Part shown: positions 44,082 through 51,947 of the stretch, in pieces
Layout of the letters: the number at the start of each line of letters is the position of its first letter
Numbering within the stretch: the first letter of the stretch is position 1
NCBI RefSeq assembly: GCF_003148565.1
Contig: NZ_QGGL01000010.1
Coordinates: 115,669-179,668, forward strand
DNA from: Tumebacillus permanentifrigoris
GTDB lineage: Bacteria; Bacillota; Bacilli; Tumebacillales; Tumebacillaceae
Direction of reading: 5' to 3'
DNA: 64,000 nucleotides
Program-made: the position numbers and the translations under genes
The notes under the pieces: generated by a model
What the model saw: the letters and a program-made list of their open reading frames with translations, nothing else
Databases searched by the model: none
Told to the model about the DNA's origin: nothing

Positions 44082-44981
44082 ATGAAGCTACCGACCTCTG
44101 TCACGATCAAGGAAGTGGGACCGCGCGACGGTCTGCAAAATGAAAAGACGGTCATCGCGACACCCGACAAGATCGAGTGGATCAACCGCCTGTCCCGCAC
44201 AGGGTTGAAACATATCGAAGTCACCTCGTTCGTCAACCCGAAGTGGATTCCGCCGCTGGCGGATTCCTTCGAGGTGGCGATGGGCATCGAGCGCGTCGAG
44301 GGTGTGACGTATAGCGCCCTCGTTCCGAACATGCGCGGCATGGAAGGTTTTCTGAAGGCGAATCTCGATGAGGTGGCGGTCTTCATGTCCGCGACGGAGA
44401 CACATAACCAGAAAAACATCAACAAAGCGATCGATGAGACCTTCCCCGTGTTGAAGGAAGTCATCGACGAAGCGTTGAAAAACGGCAAGCGCGTGCGCGG
44501 CTACGTCTCGACCGTATTTGGCTGCCCGTATGAAGGGGCGACCGATGTCCAACAGGCGTTGTACGTGTCGCAAAAGCTGCTCGAGTTGGGCATCCACGAA
44601 CTGTCGCTCGGTGACACGATCGGCGTGGCCAACCCGTTGCAAGTACAGCGAGTGCTAGAGGTCTTTTTGCGCGAGATTCCGGCTGAACAACTCGCGATGC
44701 ACTTCCACGACACGCGCGGCATGGCGCTTGCCAATGTCGTGGCGTCGCTGCAACTGGGGCTGACCACGTTTGACGGCGCACTGGGTGGGTTGGGCGGTTG
44801 CCCTTACGCACCGGGCGCATCCGGAAACGTGGCGACCGACGACCTCGTCCACATGCTCCACGGGATGAACGTCCAGACGGGCCTCGACGAAGCGGCCCTG
44901 ATCGCGTCTGCACAGTTCATGCAGGACAAAATCGGCCGCCCGCTGCCGAGCCACACGCTACAGACCGTCAATGCTTGTTAA
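44082..44981 (+). CDS. Hydroxymethylglutaryl-CoA lyase
   Basis: 299 residues, DRE-TIM metallolyase family. KEVGPRDGLQNE carries the metal-binding Asp and catalytic Arg, HFHDTRGMALANV the metal histidines, and GGLGGCPYAPGASGNVATDD the catalytic Cys loop. It cleaves HMG-CoA to acetoacetate and acetyl-CoA, the last step of leucine degradation. It equals YngG by position and sequence type. It ends with GTTAAC, shortly before an intra-operon hairpin. Confidence 0.94.
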   Translation: MKLPTSVTIKEVGPRDGLQNEKTVIATPDKIEWINRLSRTGLKHIEVTSFVNPKWIPPLADSFEVAMGIERVEGVTYSALVPNMRGMEGFLKANLDEVAVFMSATETHNQKNINKAIDETFPVLKEVIDEALKNGKRVRGYVSTVFGCPYEGATDVQQALYVSQKLLELGIHELSLGDTIGVANPLQVQRVLEVFLREIPAEQLAMHFHDTRGMALANVVASLQLGLTTFDGALGGLGGCPYAPGASGNVATDDLVHMLHGMNVQTGLDEAALIASAQFMQDKIGRPLPSHTLQTVNAC

Positions 44982-44986
44982 CTCGC

Positions 44987-45034
44987 AAAAAGGCAGGCGT
45001 TCTCCCCATGCGGGAAGCGCCTGGCCGCTTTTTG
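44987..45034 (+). other. Intra-operon hairpin before the hydratase gene
   Basis: AGGCAGGCG and CGCCTGGCC-like arms (core CAGGCG/CGCCTG) around a C/G-rich loop, ending in GCTTTTTGC. It resembles a weak terminator or attenuator between the lyase and hydratase genes. Confidence 0.5.
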
Positions 45035-45052
45035 CATGGGAGGTATGGCTCA

Positions 45053-45886
45053 ATGCCGTTTGACAAAAGCATTCGCAACTTCCGCGAGGTTCCGCTTGCC
45101 GAGGAGAAAAAAGGCCTCGTGCAAGTCGCCATCGAGGAAGGCATCGCCACGCTCACTTTGAACCGAGTGGAAGCGCACAACGCCCTGTCCGTCGAAATGT
45201 TGGAACAGTTCCTCGATGCGCTCTACTCGCTCAAATTTGATCCAGACGTCCGCGTGCTCGTCATCACAGGAGCGGGCGAGAAATCGTTCTGCGCAGGTGC
45301 TGACCTGATCCAACGCGGTCAGATGGATATGCCGCAAACCCGCCAGCACATCAACCTGATCCGCACGGCGGTCAACGAGCTCGACCTGATGCCGCAACCG
45401 GTGATCGCGGCTGTGAACGGCGTGGCATTTGGCGGCGGGATGGAACTGGTCTTGCCAGCCGACATCCGTGTCGCATCTCCAAATGCCAAGTTCGGCTTGA
45501 CCGAAGTCGCGCTCGCGATCATTCCGGGGGCGGGCGGCACGCAACGCCTGCCGCGTCTGATCGGTGTCGCCAAAGCGAAGGAACTGATCCTGACAGCACG
45601 GCGCATCGACGCAACCGAAGCGGAGCGCATCGGTCTCGTCAATACCGTCGTCCCGCAGGACGAGCTGTTGAACAAAGCCTATGAACTGGCGCGTGAGATC
45701 ACGAAAAACGGCCCGATGGCGGTCCGCCAAGCCAAACTCGCGATCAACAAAGGGATCGAAGTCGACCTCGCGACCGGGCTTTCCATCGAGCAAAACGCCT
45801 ACGAAGTGATCCTGCCGTCCCAAGACCGGGTCGAAGGATTGCGCGCCTTCAAGGAAAAGCGTCCCCCTGTCTACAAGGGCGAATAG
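45053..45886 (+). CDS. Enoyl-CoA hydratase/isomerase, probable methylglutaconyl-CoA hydratase
   Basis: 277 residues, ATG with GGGAGGT 8 nt upstream. Crotonase fold: AGEKSFCAGADL (CoA/oxyanion site), NGVAFGGGMELVLPADIR (second oxyanion Gly) and the active-site Glu in FGLTEVALAIIPGAGGTQRLPRLIG. A ~20-residue N-terminal extension precedes the fold. Context (between HMG-CoA lyase and carboxyltransferase) indicates hydration of 3-methylglutaconyl-CoA to HMG-CoA, as for YngF/LiuC. Confidence 0.92.
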   Translation: MPFDKSIRNFREVPLAEEKKGLVQVAIEEGIATLTLNRVEAHNALSVEMLEQFLDALYSLKFDPDVRVLVITGAGEKSFCAGADLIQRGQMDMPQTRQHINLIRTAVNELDLMPQPVIAAVNGVAFGGGMELVLPADIRVASPNAKFGLTEVALAIIPGAGGTQRLPRLIGVAKAKELILTARRIDATEAERIGLVNTVVPQDELLNKAYELAREITKNGPMAVRQAKLAINKGIEVDLATGLSIEQNAYEVILPSQDRVEGLRAFKEKRPPVYKGE

Positions 45887-45925
45887 AAATCGGAAATCGT
45901 AGGGATCTGGAAGGAGCCATAAAAC

Positions 45926-47455
45926 ATGTCTTTTGATCAAACGCTCGCAGAGCGCGTAGCCCGCATCAAGCAAGGTGGCGCGCCGAAATACCATGACAAA
46001 AACGCCGAATCTGGCAAGCTGTTCGTCCGCGATCGTCTGCGTCTGCTGTTCGATGACGAGTTCATCGTCGAGGATTCGATGTTCGCCAACTTCATGGCGG
46101 GCGATCTGCCGGCAGACGGTGTCGTCACCTGCCTCGGCAAAGTCGGCGGCCGCACCGTTGCGGTCATGGCCAACGATTCCACGGTCAAAGCGGGCTCCTG
46201 GGGTTCCCGCACCGTTGAGAAGATCATCCGCATCCAAGAGACGGCGGAGAAGCTCAACGTCCCGATGATCTACCTCGTCGACTCGGCGGGCGCTCGGATC
46301 ACCGACCAGATTCAGATGTTCCCAGGTCGTCGCGGCGCAGGCCGAATCTTCTACAACCAAGTGAAATTCTCCGGTCGCATGCCGCAAGTCTGCGTGTTGT
46401 TCGGGCCGTCTGCAGCAGGGGGCGCGTACATCCCGGCGTTCTGTGACATCGTGATCATGGTCGACAAAAACGCATCGATGTACCTCGGCTCCCCGCGCAT
46501 GGCGGAGATGGTCATCGGCGAAAAAGTCACGCTCGAAGAGATGGGTGGCGCACGCATGCACTGCCAAGTCTCCGGTTGCGGTGACGTGCTGGCGAAAACC
46601 GAGGAGGACGCGATCAAACAAGCGCGTCACTACCTGAGTTTCTTCCCGCAAAACTACAGTGAGATGCCACCGGTTGCTGAAGCCCTCGACCCGGCGCAGT
46701 TCGAGAAATCGATCGCCGAGATCATCCCGGCGAACCAAAACGCACCGTTCAACATGCTCGACCTGATCAACCGCCTGATCGACGAAGGCTCTTGGTTCGA
46801 AGTCAAGAAGCTGTTCGCACAGGAATTGATCACCGGACTGGGCCGCATCAACGGCAAAGTGGTCGGGATCATCGCCAACCAGCCGAAAGTCAAAGGCGGC
46901 GTGCTGTTCGTGGATTCCGCAGACAAAGCGGCGAAGTTTATCACGCTCTGTGACGCGTTCAACATCCCGATCCTGTTCCTCGCGGACGTACCAGGCTTCA
47001 TGATCGGGACGAAGGTCGAGCGCGCAGGGATCATCCGCCACGGTGCGAAGCTGATCTCCGCGATGTCGGAAGCGTCTGTGCCGAAGATCTCCGTCGTCGT
47101 CCGCAAAGCATACGGTGCAGGCCTCTACGCGATGGCAGGCCCGGCATTTGAGCCGGATGCATGCCTGGCACTCCCGTCCGCTTCGATTGCGGTCATGGGC
47201 CCGGAAGCAGCGGTCAACGCGGTCTACGCGAACAAGATCGCGGAACTGCCGGAGGAGGAGCGTGCGGCGTACATCGAAGCGAAGCGCGACGAGTATCGCC
47301 AAGACATCGACATCTACAAACTGGCGTCGGAGATGATCATCGACGGCATCGTCGACCCGAACGACCTGCGCAACGAGTTGGTTCGCCGCTTTGAGGTCTA
47401 CACCAGCAAGTACGCACCGTTTACAGATCGCAAACACCCGGTCTACCCGGTATAA
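45926..47455 (+). CDS. Acyl-CoA carboxyltransferase subunit (probable methylcrotonyl-CoA carboxylase beta)
   Basis: 509 residues with the two crotonase-like halves of a biotin-dependent carboxyltransferase. FPGRRGAGRIFYNQVKFSGRMPQVCVLFGPSAAGGAYIPAF (N half, GxxAAGGAY oxyanion site) and FLADVPGFMIGTKVERAGIIRHGAKLI with KAYGAGLYAMAG (C half) are conserved. It uses carboxybiotin from the small carrier to carboxylate the acyl-CoA. The YngE position in the operon favours 3-methylcrotonyl-CoA; propionyl-CoA cannot be excluded by sequence reading alone. Confidence 0.92.
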   Translation: MSFDQTLAERVARIKQGGAPKYHDKNAESGKLFVRDRLRLLFDDEFIVEDSMFANFMAGDLPADGVVTCLGKVGGRTVAVMANDSTVKAGSWGSRTVEKIIRIQETAEKLNVPMIYLVDSAGARITDQIQMFPGRRGAGRIFYNQVKFSGRMPQVCVLFGPSAAGGAYIPAFCDIVIMVDKNASMYLGSPRMAEMVIGEKVTLEEMGGARMHCQVSGCGDVLAKTEEDAIKQARHYLSFFPQNYSEMPPVAEALDPAQFEKSIAEIIPANQNAPFNMLDLINRLIDEGSWFEVKKLFAQELITGLGRINGKVVGIIANQPKVKGGVLFVDSADKAAKFITLCDAFNIPILFLADVPGFMIGTKVERAGIIRHGAKLISAMSEASVPKISVVVRKAYGAGLYAMAGPAFEPDACLALPSASIAVMGPEAAVNAVYANKIAELPEEERAAYIEAKRDEYRQDIDIYKLASEMIIDGIVDPNDLRNELVRRFEVYTSKYAPFTDRKHPVYPV

Positions 47456-47457
47456 GT

Positions 47458-47500
47458 CAAAAAAGCCCGCACCACGAGCAACGTGGAGCGGGCTTTTTTC
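47458..47500 (+). terminator. Rho-independent terminator of the leucine-degradation operon
   Basis: Arms AAAAAAGCCCGC and GCGGGCTTTTTT with an internal ACGAGCAACGT loop. Confidence 0.9.
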
Positions 47501-47512
47501 ACAGGACGCAAG

Positions 47513-47550
47513 CAAAAAGAGCCCTTCCCGCAACGGGGGGCTCTTTTTTA
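47513..47550 (-). terminator. Terminator of the P450 gene
   Basis: Arms AAAAAGAGCCC and GGGCTCTTTTTT; it immediately follows the leftward P450 stop codon. T runs exist on both strands. Confidence 0.88.
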
Positions 47551-48729
47551 CTAGATCGTGACGGGCAACCTCTTCAAGCCTGAGACAATCGGGCTCAATC
47601 CGATGCTGAGTTTGGCATCCTGCTTCAACTTCATCTGCGGGAAGCGCTCGATCAGGGCTTGCATCGCAATCCGGCCTTCCAGTCGGGCGAGCGGGGCTCC
47701 GAGGCAGAAGTGCGGGCCGTTCCCGAAGGCGATGTGCGGGTTCGGGGAGCGGTCGATGACAAACTGTTCTGCCTTCACAAATTTTGCGTCATCGCGGTTT
47801 GCAGAACCGATCCACGCGATCACTTCCGCACCCGCCGGGATCACGACACCACCGATTTCCACCTCTTGTGTCGTGAAGCGATTCATCGATTGCGCTGGCG
47901 AGCGGAATCGCAGACCTTCCTCAATCGCGGACGGCAGCAGTCCTGGCTCGCGGACGAGGTGTTCCCAGATCTCCGGGTGCTCCAGCAAACTTTGCATCGT
48001 GTTGCCGATCAAGTTCGTCGTGGTCTCGTTGCCTGCGACCAACAGCAGGAAGGCAAATCCAAGCAACTCCGGGACCGTCAGTTTCTCCCCGTCGACTTCG
48101 GCGGCGAGCAGGGCGGTGATCAGGTCATTTTTCGGTTCGATCGCACGGGACTGGATGACTTCTGCGAAGTACGCCCCAAGCTCCTGGGTGACAGTGTGAC
48201 GCAGAGCTAGATTCTGCTCGATCGTTTCACCCGCTTCAAAATCGACGCCTTTGACGACGATGTCCGACCAGTGCTTGAATTTTTCGCGGTCTTGGTTCGG
48301 CACCCCGAGCATCTCCGCGATCACGATGACCGGTAGCGGATAGGAGAAGTCGCGGATGATGTCAAACTCCGGCTGGTCAGCCACTTCATCGAGCAGTTCC
48401 TTCGCAATCTCCGAGATGCGCGGGGCGAGGGCGTCGATCGCTTTCGGTGTGAACGCTTGGGCGACCAGTTGGCGGTACTTCATGTGTTTGGGCGGGTCCA
48501 TGTTGATAATGCTCTGCGACGTCAGTTCTTCGCCTTGGCGTTGCGAGGAGAAGTTCGCATAATCGGACAGCACGCGCTGGACGTCTTCATAGCTGAACAC
48601 ATCATACGCGTTGCGTTCTTCGTCAAAGTAGACCGGTGCGTTGGCGCGCATCTCAGCGTACCAATCTACTGGGGAAGCGGCTTGGAGCCAGCCGCGGGAC
48701 GGGATGATCAGAGCAGGCATGGTTTGCAA
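47551..48729 (-). CDS. Cytochrome P450 (CYP107-like)
   Basis: 392 residues, soluble bacterial P450. The haem-binding loop FGNGPHFCLGAPLARLEG contains the Cys ligand, the I-helix oxygen-activation motif is AGNETTTNL and the K-helix ExxR is EEGLRF. MDPPKHMKYRQLVAQAFTP is typical of the CYP107/YjiB group. TTG at 48729 was chosen because GGAGG lies 7 nt upstream; the ATG nine bases downstream is too far. A monooxygenase on an unknown substrate, needing ferredoxin/reductase from elsewhere. It is divergent from the (p)ppGpp synthetase gene. Confidence 0.94.
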   Translation of the reverse strand: MQTMPALIIPSRGWLQAASPVDWYAEMRANAPVYFDEERNAYDVFSYEDVQRVLSDYANFSSQRQGEELTSQSIINMDPPKHMKYRQLVAQAFTPKAIDALAPRISEIAKELLDEVADQPEFDIIRDFSYPLPVIVIAEMLGVPNQDREKFKHWSDIVVKGVDFEAGETIEQNLALRHTVTQELGAYFAEVIQSRAIEPKNDLITALLAAEVDGEKLTVPELLGFAFLLLVAGNETTTNLIGNTMQSLLEHPEIWEHLVREPGLLPSAIEEGLRFRSPAQSMNRFTTQEVEIGGVVIPAGAEVIAWIGSANRDDAKFVKAEQFVIDRSPNPHIAFGNGPHFCLGAPLARLEGRIAMQALIERFPQMKLKQDAKLSIGLSPIVSGLKRLPVTI

Positions 48730-48733
48730 GAAA

Positions 48734-48785
48734 AAACCTCCGTTCTCAAATAAGTGAGAGTTGATATGTAAAGGTGTTTACACCT
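48734..48785. promoter_or_regulatory. Palindromes in the P450 / (p)ppGpp synthetase divergent region
   Basis: Two inverted repeats stand out: TCTCA-AATAAG-TGAGA (48734-48749) and AGGTGT-TT-ACACCT (48772-48785). Both lie in the P450 leader/promoter zone and are candidates for a TetR/GntR-like operator. Confidence 0.4.
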
Positions 48786-48888
48786 GTTATGCTACGCTTA
48801 TTCTCCTGTAGATGCAATGCCTCGACAGGAAATAAAAGGTTGCGTTATCATGGGAGACATGAACACAGACGGAGTGGAGGAACCGCAG

Positions 48889-49947
48889 ATGATTGAAAAA
48901 GAAAACCAGTCGCCGATCCTCGCCGAATACGACCGCGAGATCGGGATCTATACGGACTTTAGCAACAAATTGGAAGTGCTGATTCAGGAGTTGTTAAAGC
49001 AACAGGGTATCCGCGTCCATTCGATCACCGCCCGCTGCAAGGACCGCAAGAGCTTGCAGGGCAAGATCGCCCGATCGGACGGCAAATACAGTTCGCTCAG
49101 CCAAGTGACCGACATCGTCGGCCTGCGCATCATCACCTATTACAATGACGAAGTTGATGCAATCGCCAAGCTGGTCGAGCAGGAGTTCGAACTCGATGTG
49201 CAAAACTCGGTCGACAAGCGCGAACTGCTCGACCCTGATCGTTTCGGCTATCTGTCGTTGCACTATGTCGTCAAACTGCCAGAGAAGCGACTGGCGCTGA
49301 CCGAGTATGCGCGGTATGCCGGGTGCAAGGCGGAGATTCAGGTGCGTTCGATCCTGCAACACACGTGGGCGGAGATTGAGCACGACATGGGGTACAAAAG
49401 CAAGCAGGCGATCCCGAAGGACATTCGCCGCAGTTTTTCCCGGCTGGCCGGACTGCTGGAGATCGCGGATCTGGAGTTTGCGAAGATTCGCGACTCGCTA
49501 CAGGAATACGAAAACGATGTGCAGGAGCAGATACTGGACGAGCCGACCGCCGTGTTGATCGACCAAGCATCCTTGAAGTCTTACATCAGTACCAGCGAGG
49601 TCGTGCAGGAGTTGGACGAGCAGATCGTCTCGTATTCTGGGGCATTGTTGCAACATAACGATCTGTTCGTCGGGGCCTTGGTGGACAAGTTGCATTTCTG
49701 TGAGCTGCACACGATCTCCGACATCGACAACAAATTGAAGGAACACCGCTACCTGATCGTGGAGTTCGCCAAGCAAGTCTTCCGCGAGAAGTGGATCGAA
49801 GTGATGAGCATGGGCCTATGCGTGCTGTACCTCTGCAACATCCTCGTCGCGAGTCAGGATTCGCTCGACCTCCTGCGCACCTACATTCCAGACGAAGAAG
49901 TGGCGCGGGAGATCCTGCTGTATTACAAGCAGGCGGTCGGGATATGA
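48889..49947 (+). CDS. RelA/SpoT-domain (p)ppGpp synthetase with extra C-terminal domain
   Basis: 352 residues. The ATG was chosen for GTGGAGG 10 nt upstream; ATGs at 48850 and 48859 have poor sites. The nucleotidyltransferase domain (~15-235) shows DIVGLRIITYY (metal-binding Asp), RFGYLSLHYVV and EIQVRSILQHTWAEIEHDMGYKS. There is no HD hydrolase domain, so it is a small alarmone synthetase type, but it is about 140 residues longer than RelP/RelQ and has an additional, mainly helical C-terminal domain of unknown role. Its stop overlaps the start of panE (ATGA). Alarmone synthesis from ATP and GTP/GDP is expected. A toxin-type synthetase is possible but no antitoxin gene is seen. Confidence 0.88.
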   Translation: MIEKENQSPILAEYDREIGIYTDFSNKLEVLIQELLKQQGIRVHSITARCKDRKSLQGKIARSDGKYSSLSQVTDIVGLRIITYYNDEVDAIAKLVEQEFELDVQNSVDKRELLDPDRFGYLSLHYVVKLPEKRLALTEYARYAGCKAEIQVRSILQHTWAEIEHDMGYKSKQAIPKDIRRSFSRLAGLLEIADLEFAKIRDSLQEYENDVQEQILDEPTAVLIDQASLKSYISTSEVVQELDEQIVSYSGALLQHNDLFVGALVDKLHFCELHTISDIDNKLKEHRYLIVEFAKQVFREKWIEVMSMGLCVLYLCNILVASQDSLDLLRTYIPDEEVAREILLYYKQAVGI

Positions 49948-50861
49948 AGATCGCCATCGTCGGCGCTGGTGCCATCGGTCGGCTGCTCGCTGGGATGCTC
50001 GTCTCGGGCGGGCATACACCGTTGCTGATCTGCCGCCGCGCGGAGCAAGCGGCGGCTTTTGGGCAGGAGGGGTTGCAATTCTTCGATTTGGCGGGGCAGG
50101 AGCAACGTGTGGAAGTGAAGGCTTGCACAGGGCGCGTGCCCGCTGATGTCGACGCGGCCCTCCTCACCGTGAAAAGTTACGACACCCGCACCGCCGCCCA
50201 ACTCCTGCCGAGGTCGATGCCTGTACTTTCCCTGCAAAACGGCCTTGGCAACGGCGAAATCCTCGCGGCTCATCTCGACCCCGCACAGCTCGCGATCGGG
50301 CTCACCACGCACGGAGCCACATCTGAGGGCAACACCAAGGTCTTCTACAAGGGCGCTGGCCAGACGGTCATCGGAGACTGGCTCCCCACATCGGAAAAAA
50401 ACAGCCCTGCCCACTGGTGGGCGGAGCTGTTTACCTCCTGTGGACACGCGGCTACCGTCAGCCCGGACATTCGCACGGAAGTTTGGAAAAAGGCGATGGT
50501 CAACATCGGCATCAATCCGTTCACCGCGCTGTACAACGTGCGCAATGGCGAGTTGCTGGAGAGCCCGTCGTTGCTGCGCGTGATGCGTCTCACCGTCGAG
50601 GAAGCGGAACGAGTGGCAAGCCTTGGTGGTGTCGCCTTGGAGAACAGCATGGAACGCGTGCTCGACGTCTGCCGTCACACCGCCGCCAACACATCGTCGA
50701 TGCTCCAAGACCTGCACAACGGTCGCCCGACGGAGATCGAGTCGCTGTGCGGCGTGATCGAGGCAGTTGGCAAGCAACAGGGCATTGAAACCCCGTACAA
50801 CACGATGCTCCTCGAACTCGTGCGCGAGGCAGAGCGGAGGCGAACAAAAAAGGCACCCTGA
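49944..50861 (+). CDS. panE: 2-dehydropantoate 2-reductase (ketopantoate reductase)
   Basis: 305 residues, ATG overlapping the stop codon of the preceding gene. The Rossmann motif IAIVGAGAIGRLLAGML, LLTVKSYDTRTAAQLL and LQNGLGNGE (NADPH and substrate region), WKKAMVNIGINPFTALYN (catalytic Lys, Asn) and SMLQDLHNGRPTEIESLCG are conserved in ApbA/PanE. It reduces ketopantoate to pantoate with NADPH for pantothenate and CoA synthesis. Translational coupling to an alarmone synthetase is unusual. Confidence 0.92.
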   Translation: MKIAIVGAGAIGRLLAGMLVSGGHTPLLICRRAEQAAAFGQEGLQFFDLAGQEQRVEVKACTGRVPADVDAALLTVKSYDTRTAAQLLPRSMPVLSLQNGLGNGEILAAHLDPAQLAIGLTTHGATSEGNTKVFYKGAGQTVIGDWLPTSEKNSPAHWWAELFTSCGHAATVSPDIRTEVWKKAMVNIGINPFTALYNVRNGELLESPSLLRVMRLTVEEAERVASLGGVALENSMERVLDVCRHTAANTSSMLQDLHNGRPTEIESLCGVIEAVGKQQGIETPYNTMLLELVREAERRRTKKAP

Positions 50862-50879
50862 GCGCAGGGTGCCTTTTTC
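50846..50879 (+). terminator. Rho-independent terminator of the synthetase-panE operon
   Basis: Arms AAAAGGCACCCT and AGGGTGCCTTTTT; the left arm contains the last codons of panE. Confidence 0.9.
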
Positions 50880-50977
50880 CTGAAAAGCGGTCGATCATCT
50901 GCTACTTGTGCGGGGTGTCCCGCAGAAATTTTTTCACTAATGTTCACGGATTCGTCATAGAGTAATAACGTTTACTA

Positions 50978-51006
50978 TTTACAAATGTCGTAGAGTTTAT
51001 TAAAAT
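50978..51006 (+). promoter_or_regulatory. Promoter of the candidate small RNA
   Basis: TTTACA (50978-50983), a 17-nt spacer and TAAAAT (51001-51006). Initiation would be at about 51013, exactly at the base of the first helix of the predicted RNA. Confidence 0.6.
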
Positions 51007-51012
51007 AAAAAT

Positions 51013-51176
51013 CATGGAAATCGGAACACTTCCGATCATTGCTCTGTGGTTCCGTGCAAACGGTTGTCTGATGCCTCCCCTTTATCAGACCACAGAGTTT
51101 CCATACTTTTTGTTCGTTCTGATATGACCCCATTGAGCAGACCGATGTGTCGGATGACACTTCGGTCTCTTTTTTA
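51013..51176 (+). ncRNA. Candidate structured small RNA with C-rich loop and own terminator
   Basis: No ORF fits here. The predicted transcript of about 160 nt folds as: outer helix ATGGAAA (51014-51020) / TTTCCAT (51098-51104); hairpin TCGGAA-CAC-TTCCGA (51021-51035); helix CTCTGTGG (51042-51049) / CCACAGAG (51090-51097) that encloses CCGT-GCAA-ACGG (GNRA-type loop, 51052-51063) and TCTGAT / ATCAGA (51067-51072 / 51084-51089) with an 11-nt loop containing CCTCCCC. A final terminator has ACCGATGTGTC / GACACTTCGGT (51141-51166) and TTTTTT. The C-rich loop is complementary to Shine-Dalgarno sequences, as in several Firmicute regulatory RNAs (RsaE/RoxS-like logic). It could instead be a cis leader of the downstream XRE gene, but that gene has its own promoter. 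No Rfam family was recognised. Confidence 0.6.
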
Positions 51177-51186
51177 TGGTATCGGC

Positions 51187-51219
51187 TTGTAATTTTGCGT
51201 TTTTCGTGTAATATTACAC
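51187..51219 (+). promoter_or_regulatory. Promoter and palindromic operator of the XRE regulator gene
   Basis: TTGTAA (51187-51192), a 16-nt spacer and TAATAT (51209-51214). The -10 is inside the perfect 14-bp palindrome GTGTAATATTACAC (51206-51219), a layout typical of negative autoregulation. Confidence 0.6.
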
Positions 51220-51249
51220 TATAAGAGTAATCGTGGAGGGTGGTGCGAA

Positions 51250-51711
51250 ATGGAACCGCATGAGTTTGACCGCATGATCTCCGAGCGGGCGCGAACGATC
51301 CGCGCGGAGGCCAATGTGACGCAGGATCGGTTTGCTGAGATGATCGGGATTTCCAAAAAGACGCTGGTCGAGGTGGAGAAGGAGCGCAAGACTTTTGGGT
51401 TTTCAACGGCGGTGACGGTGGCGGTGTTGTTTCGCAACGGGGAGATCGTGCAAAACCTGTTCGGGGATGCTGTGCTGGAGATCATTGACCTCTGTGCGCG
51501 CCAAGGAGCGGTCAAACCTTGGATCAAGACGCTCGGCGGGCATCTGTTCTGGACGCTGTTCCTCGAACATGACGGCTACCGGATGCAACACAACCGTGTT
51601 ACCGGTCACTACCGGGTGCTCGACCCGGAGAACTACCGTATCTATTACTCCTTTGACAAGGAAGAAGTGCGCCAACGCTTCCATGAGGTCGCATTTGAAA
51701 AAATACAATAA
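51250..51711 (+). CDS. XRE-family transcriptional regulator
   Basis: 153 residues with an N-terminal helix-turn-helix (ISERARTIRAEANVTQDRFAEMIGISKKTLVEVEKER, ~9-45) and a C-terminal domain of about 75 residues (LGGHLFWTLFLEHDGYRMQHNRVTGHYRVLD) that I do not recognise and that could be ligand-binding. GGAGGGTGG lies upstream of the ATG. It is probably autoregulated through the palindrome over its -10. The targets are unknown. Confidence 0.82.
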   Translation: MEPHEFDRMISERARTIRAEANVTQDRFAEMIGISKKTLVEVEKERKTFGFSTAVTVAVLFRNGEIVQNLFGDAVLEIIDLCARQGAVKPWIKTLGGHLFWTLFLEHDGYRMQHNRVTGHYRVLDPENYRIYYSFDKEEVRQRFHEVAFEKIQ

Positions 51712-51889
51712 CCCCAGGTCAGGGACGGAGCCGAGCCGCTCGCACCGCATCGGTGGGAGAAAGTGGTGGCGTTGTGTGGGTAGGAACTTCAAGTTGTGGA
51801 GTTCTGCACCACTGCATGCAGGCGATACACCGTGTGCAGTGGGGATTTGTGGGGGAGATGTGGACGCACGCACAGGGTATATAAACAAC
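51712..51889 (+). other. Intergenic stretch with strong hairpins, no gene assigned
   Basis: A GC-rich gap after the XRE gene. It contains CACCG-CAT-CGGTG near 51755, ACTTC/GAAGT-like pairings near 51787, and a strong CCACTGCA / TGCAGTGG hairpin at about 51810-51841. It could be a long 3' UTR or an RNA. The first bases (CAGGTCAGGGACGGAGCC) superficially recall SRP RNA but do not fit its domain IV. Confidence 0.3.
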
Positions 51890-51935
51890 AAAAAACCCTG
51901 ATCCTACACGCAGGTGCGTTGGGGATCAGGGTCTC
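51890..51935. terminator. Bidirectional terminator between XRE and HxlR genes
   Basis: Arms AAACCCTGATCC and GGATCAGGGT with an inner ACGC/GCGT pairing. The T run is stronger on the leftward side. Confidence 0.85.
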
Positions 51936-51947
51936 TTTTCGATTTGA

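Noticed and set aside
45050-47533. 827-codon open frame antisense to the hydratase and carboxyltransferase genes
   Set aside because: Spans two unmistakable genes on the other strand. The composition (Asp/Arg/Val-rich) is typical of shadow translation.
48889-49947. Toxin-antitoxin pair (toxSAS)
   Set aside because: The overlapping neighbour is a clear ketopantoate reductase, not an antitoxin, and no other small gene is adjacent.
51712-51760. Possible small SRP RNA (CAGGTCAGGGACGGAGCC)
   Set aside because: The conserved GGAAG/GNAR tetraloop with AGCAGCC of domain IV is not present; the resemblance is limited to a few bases.
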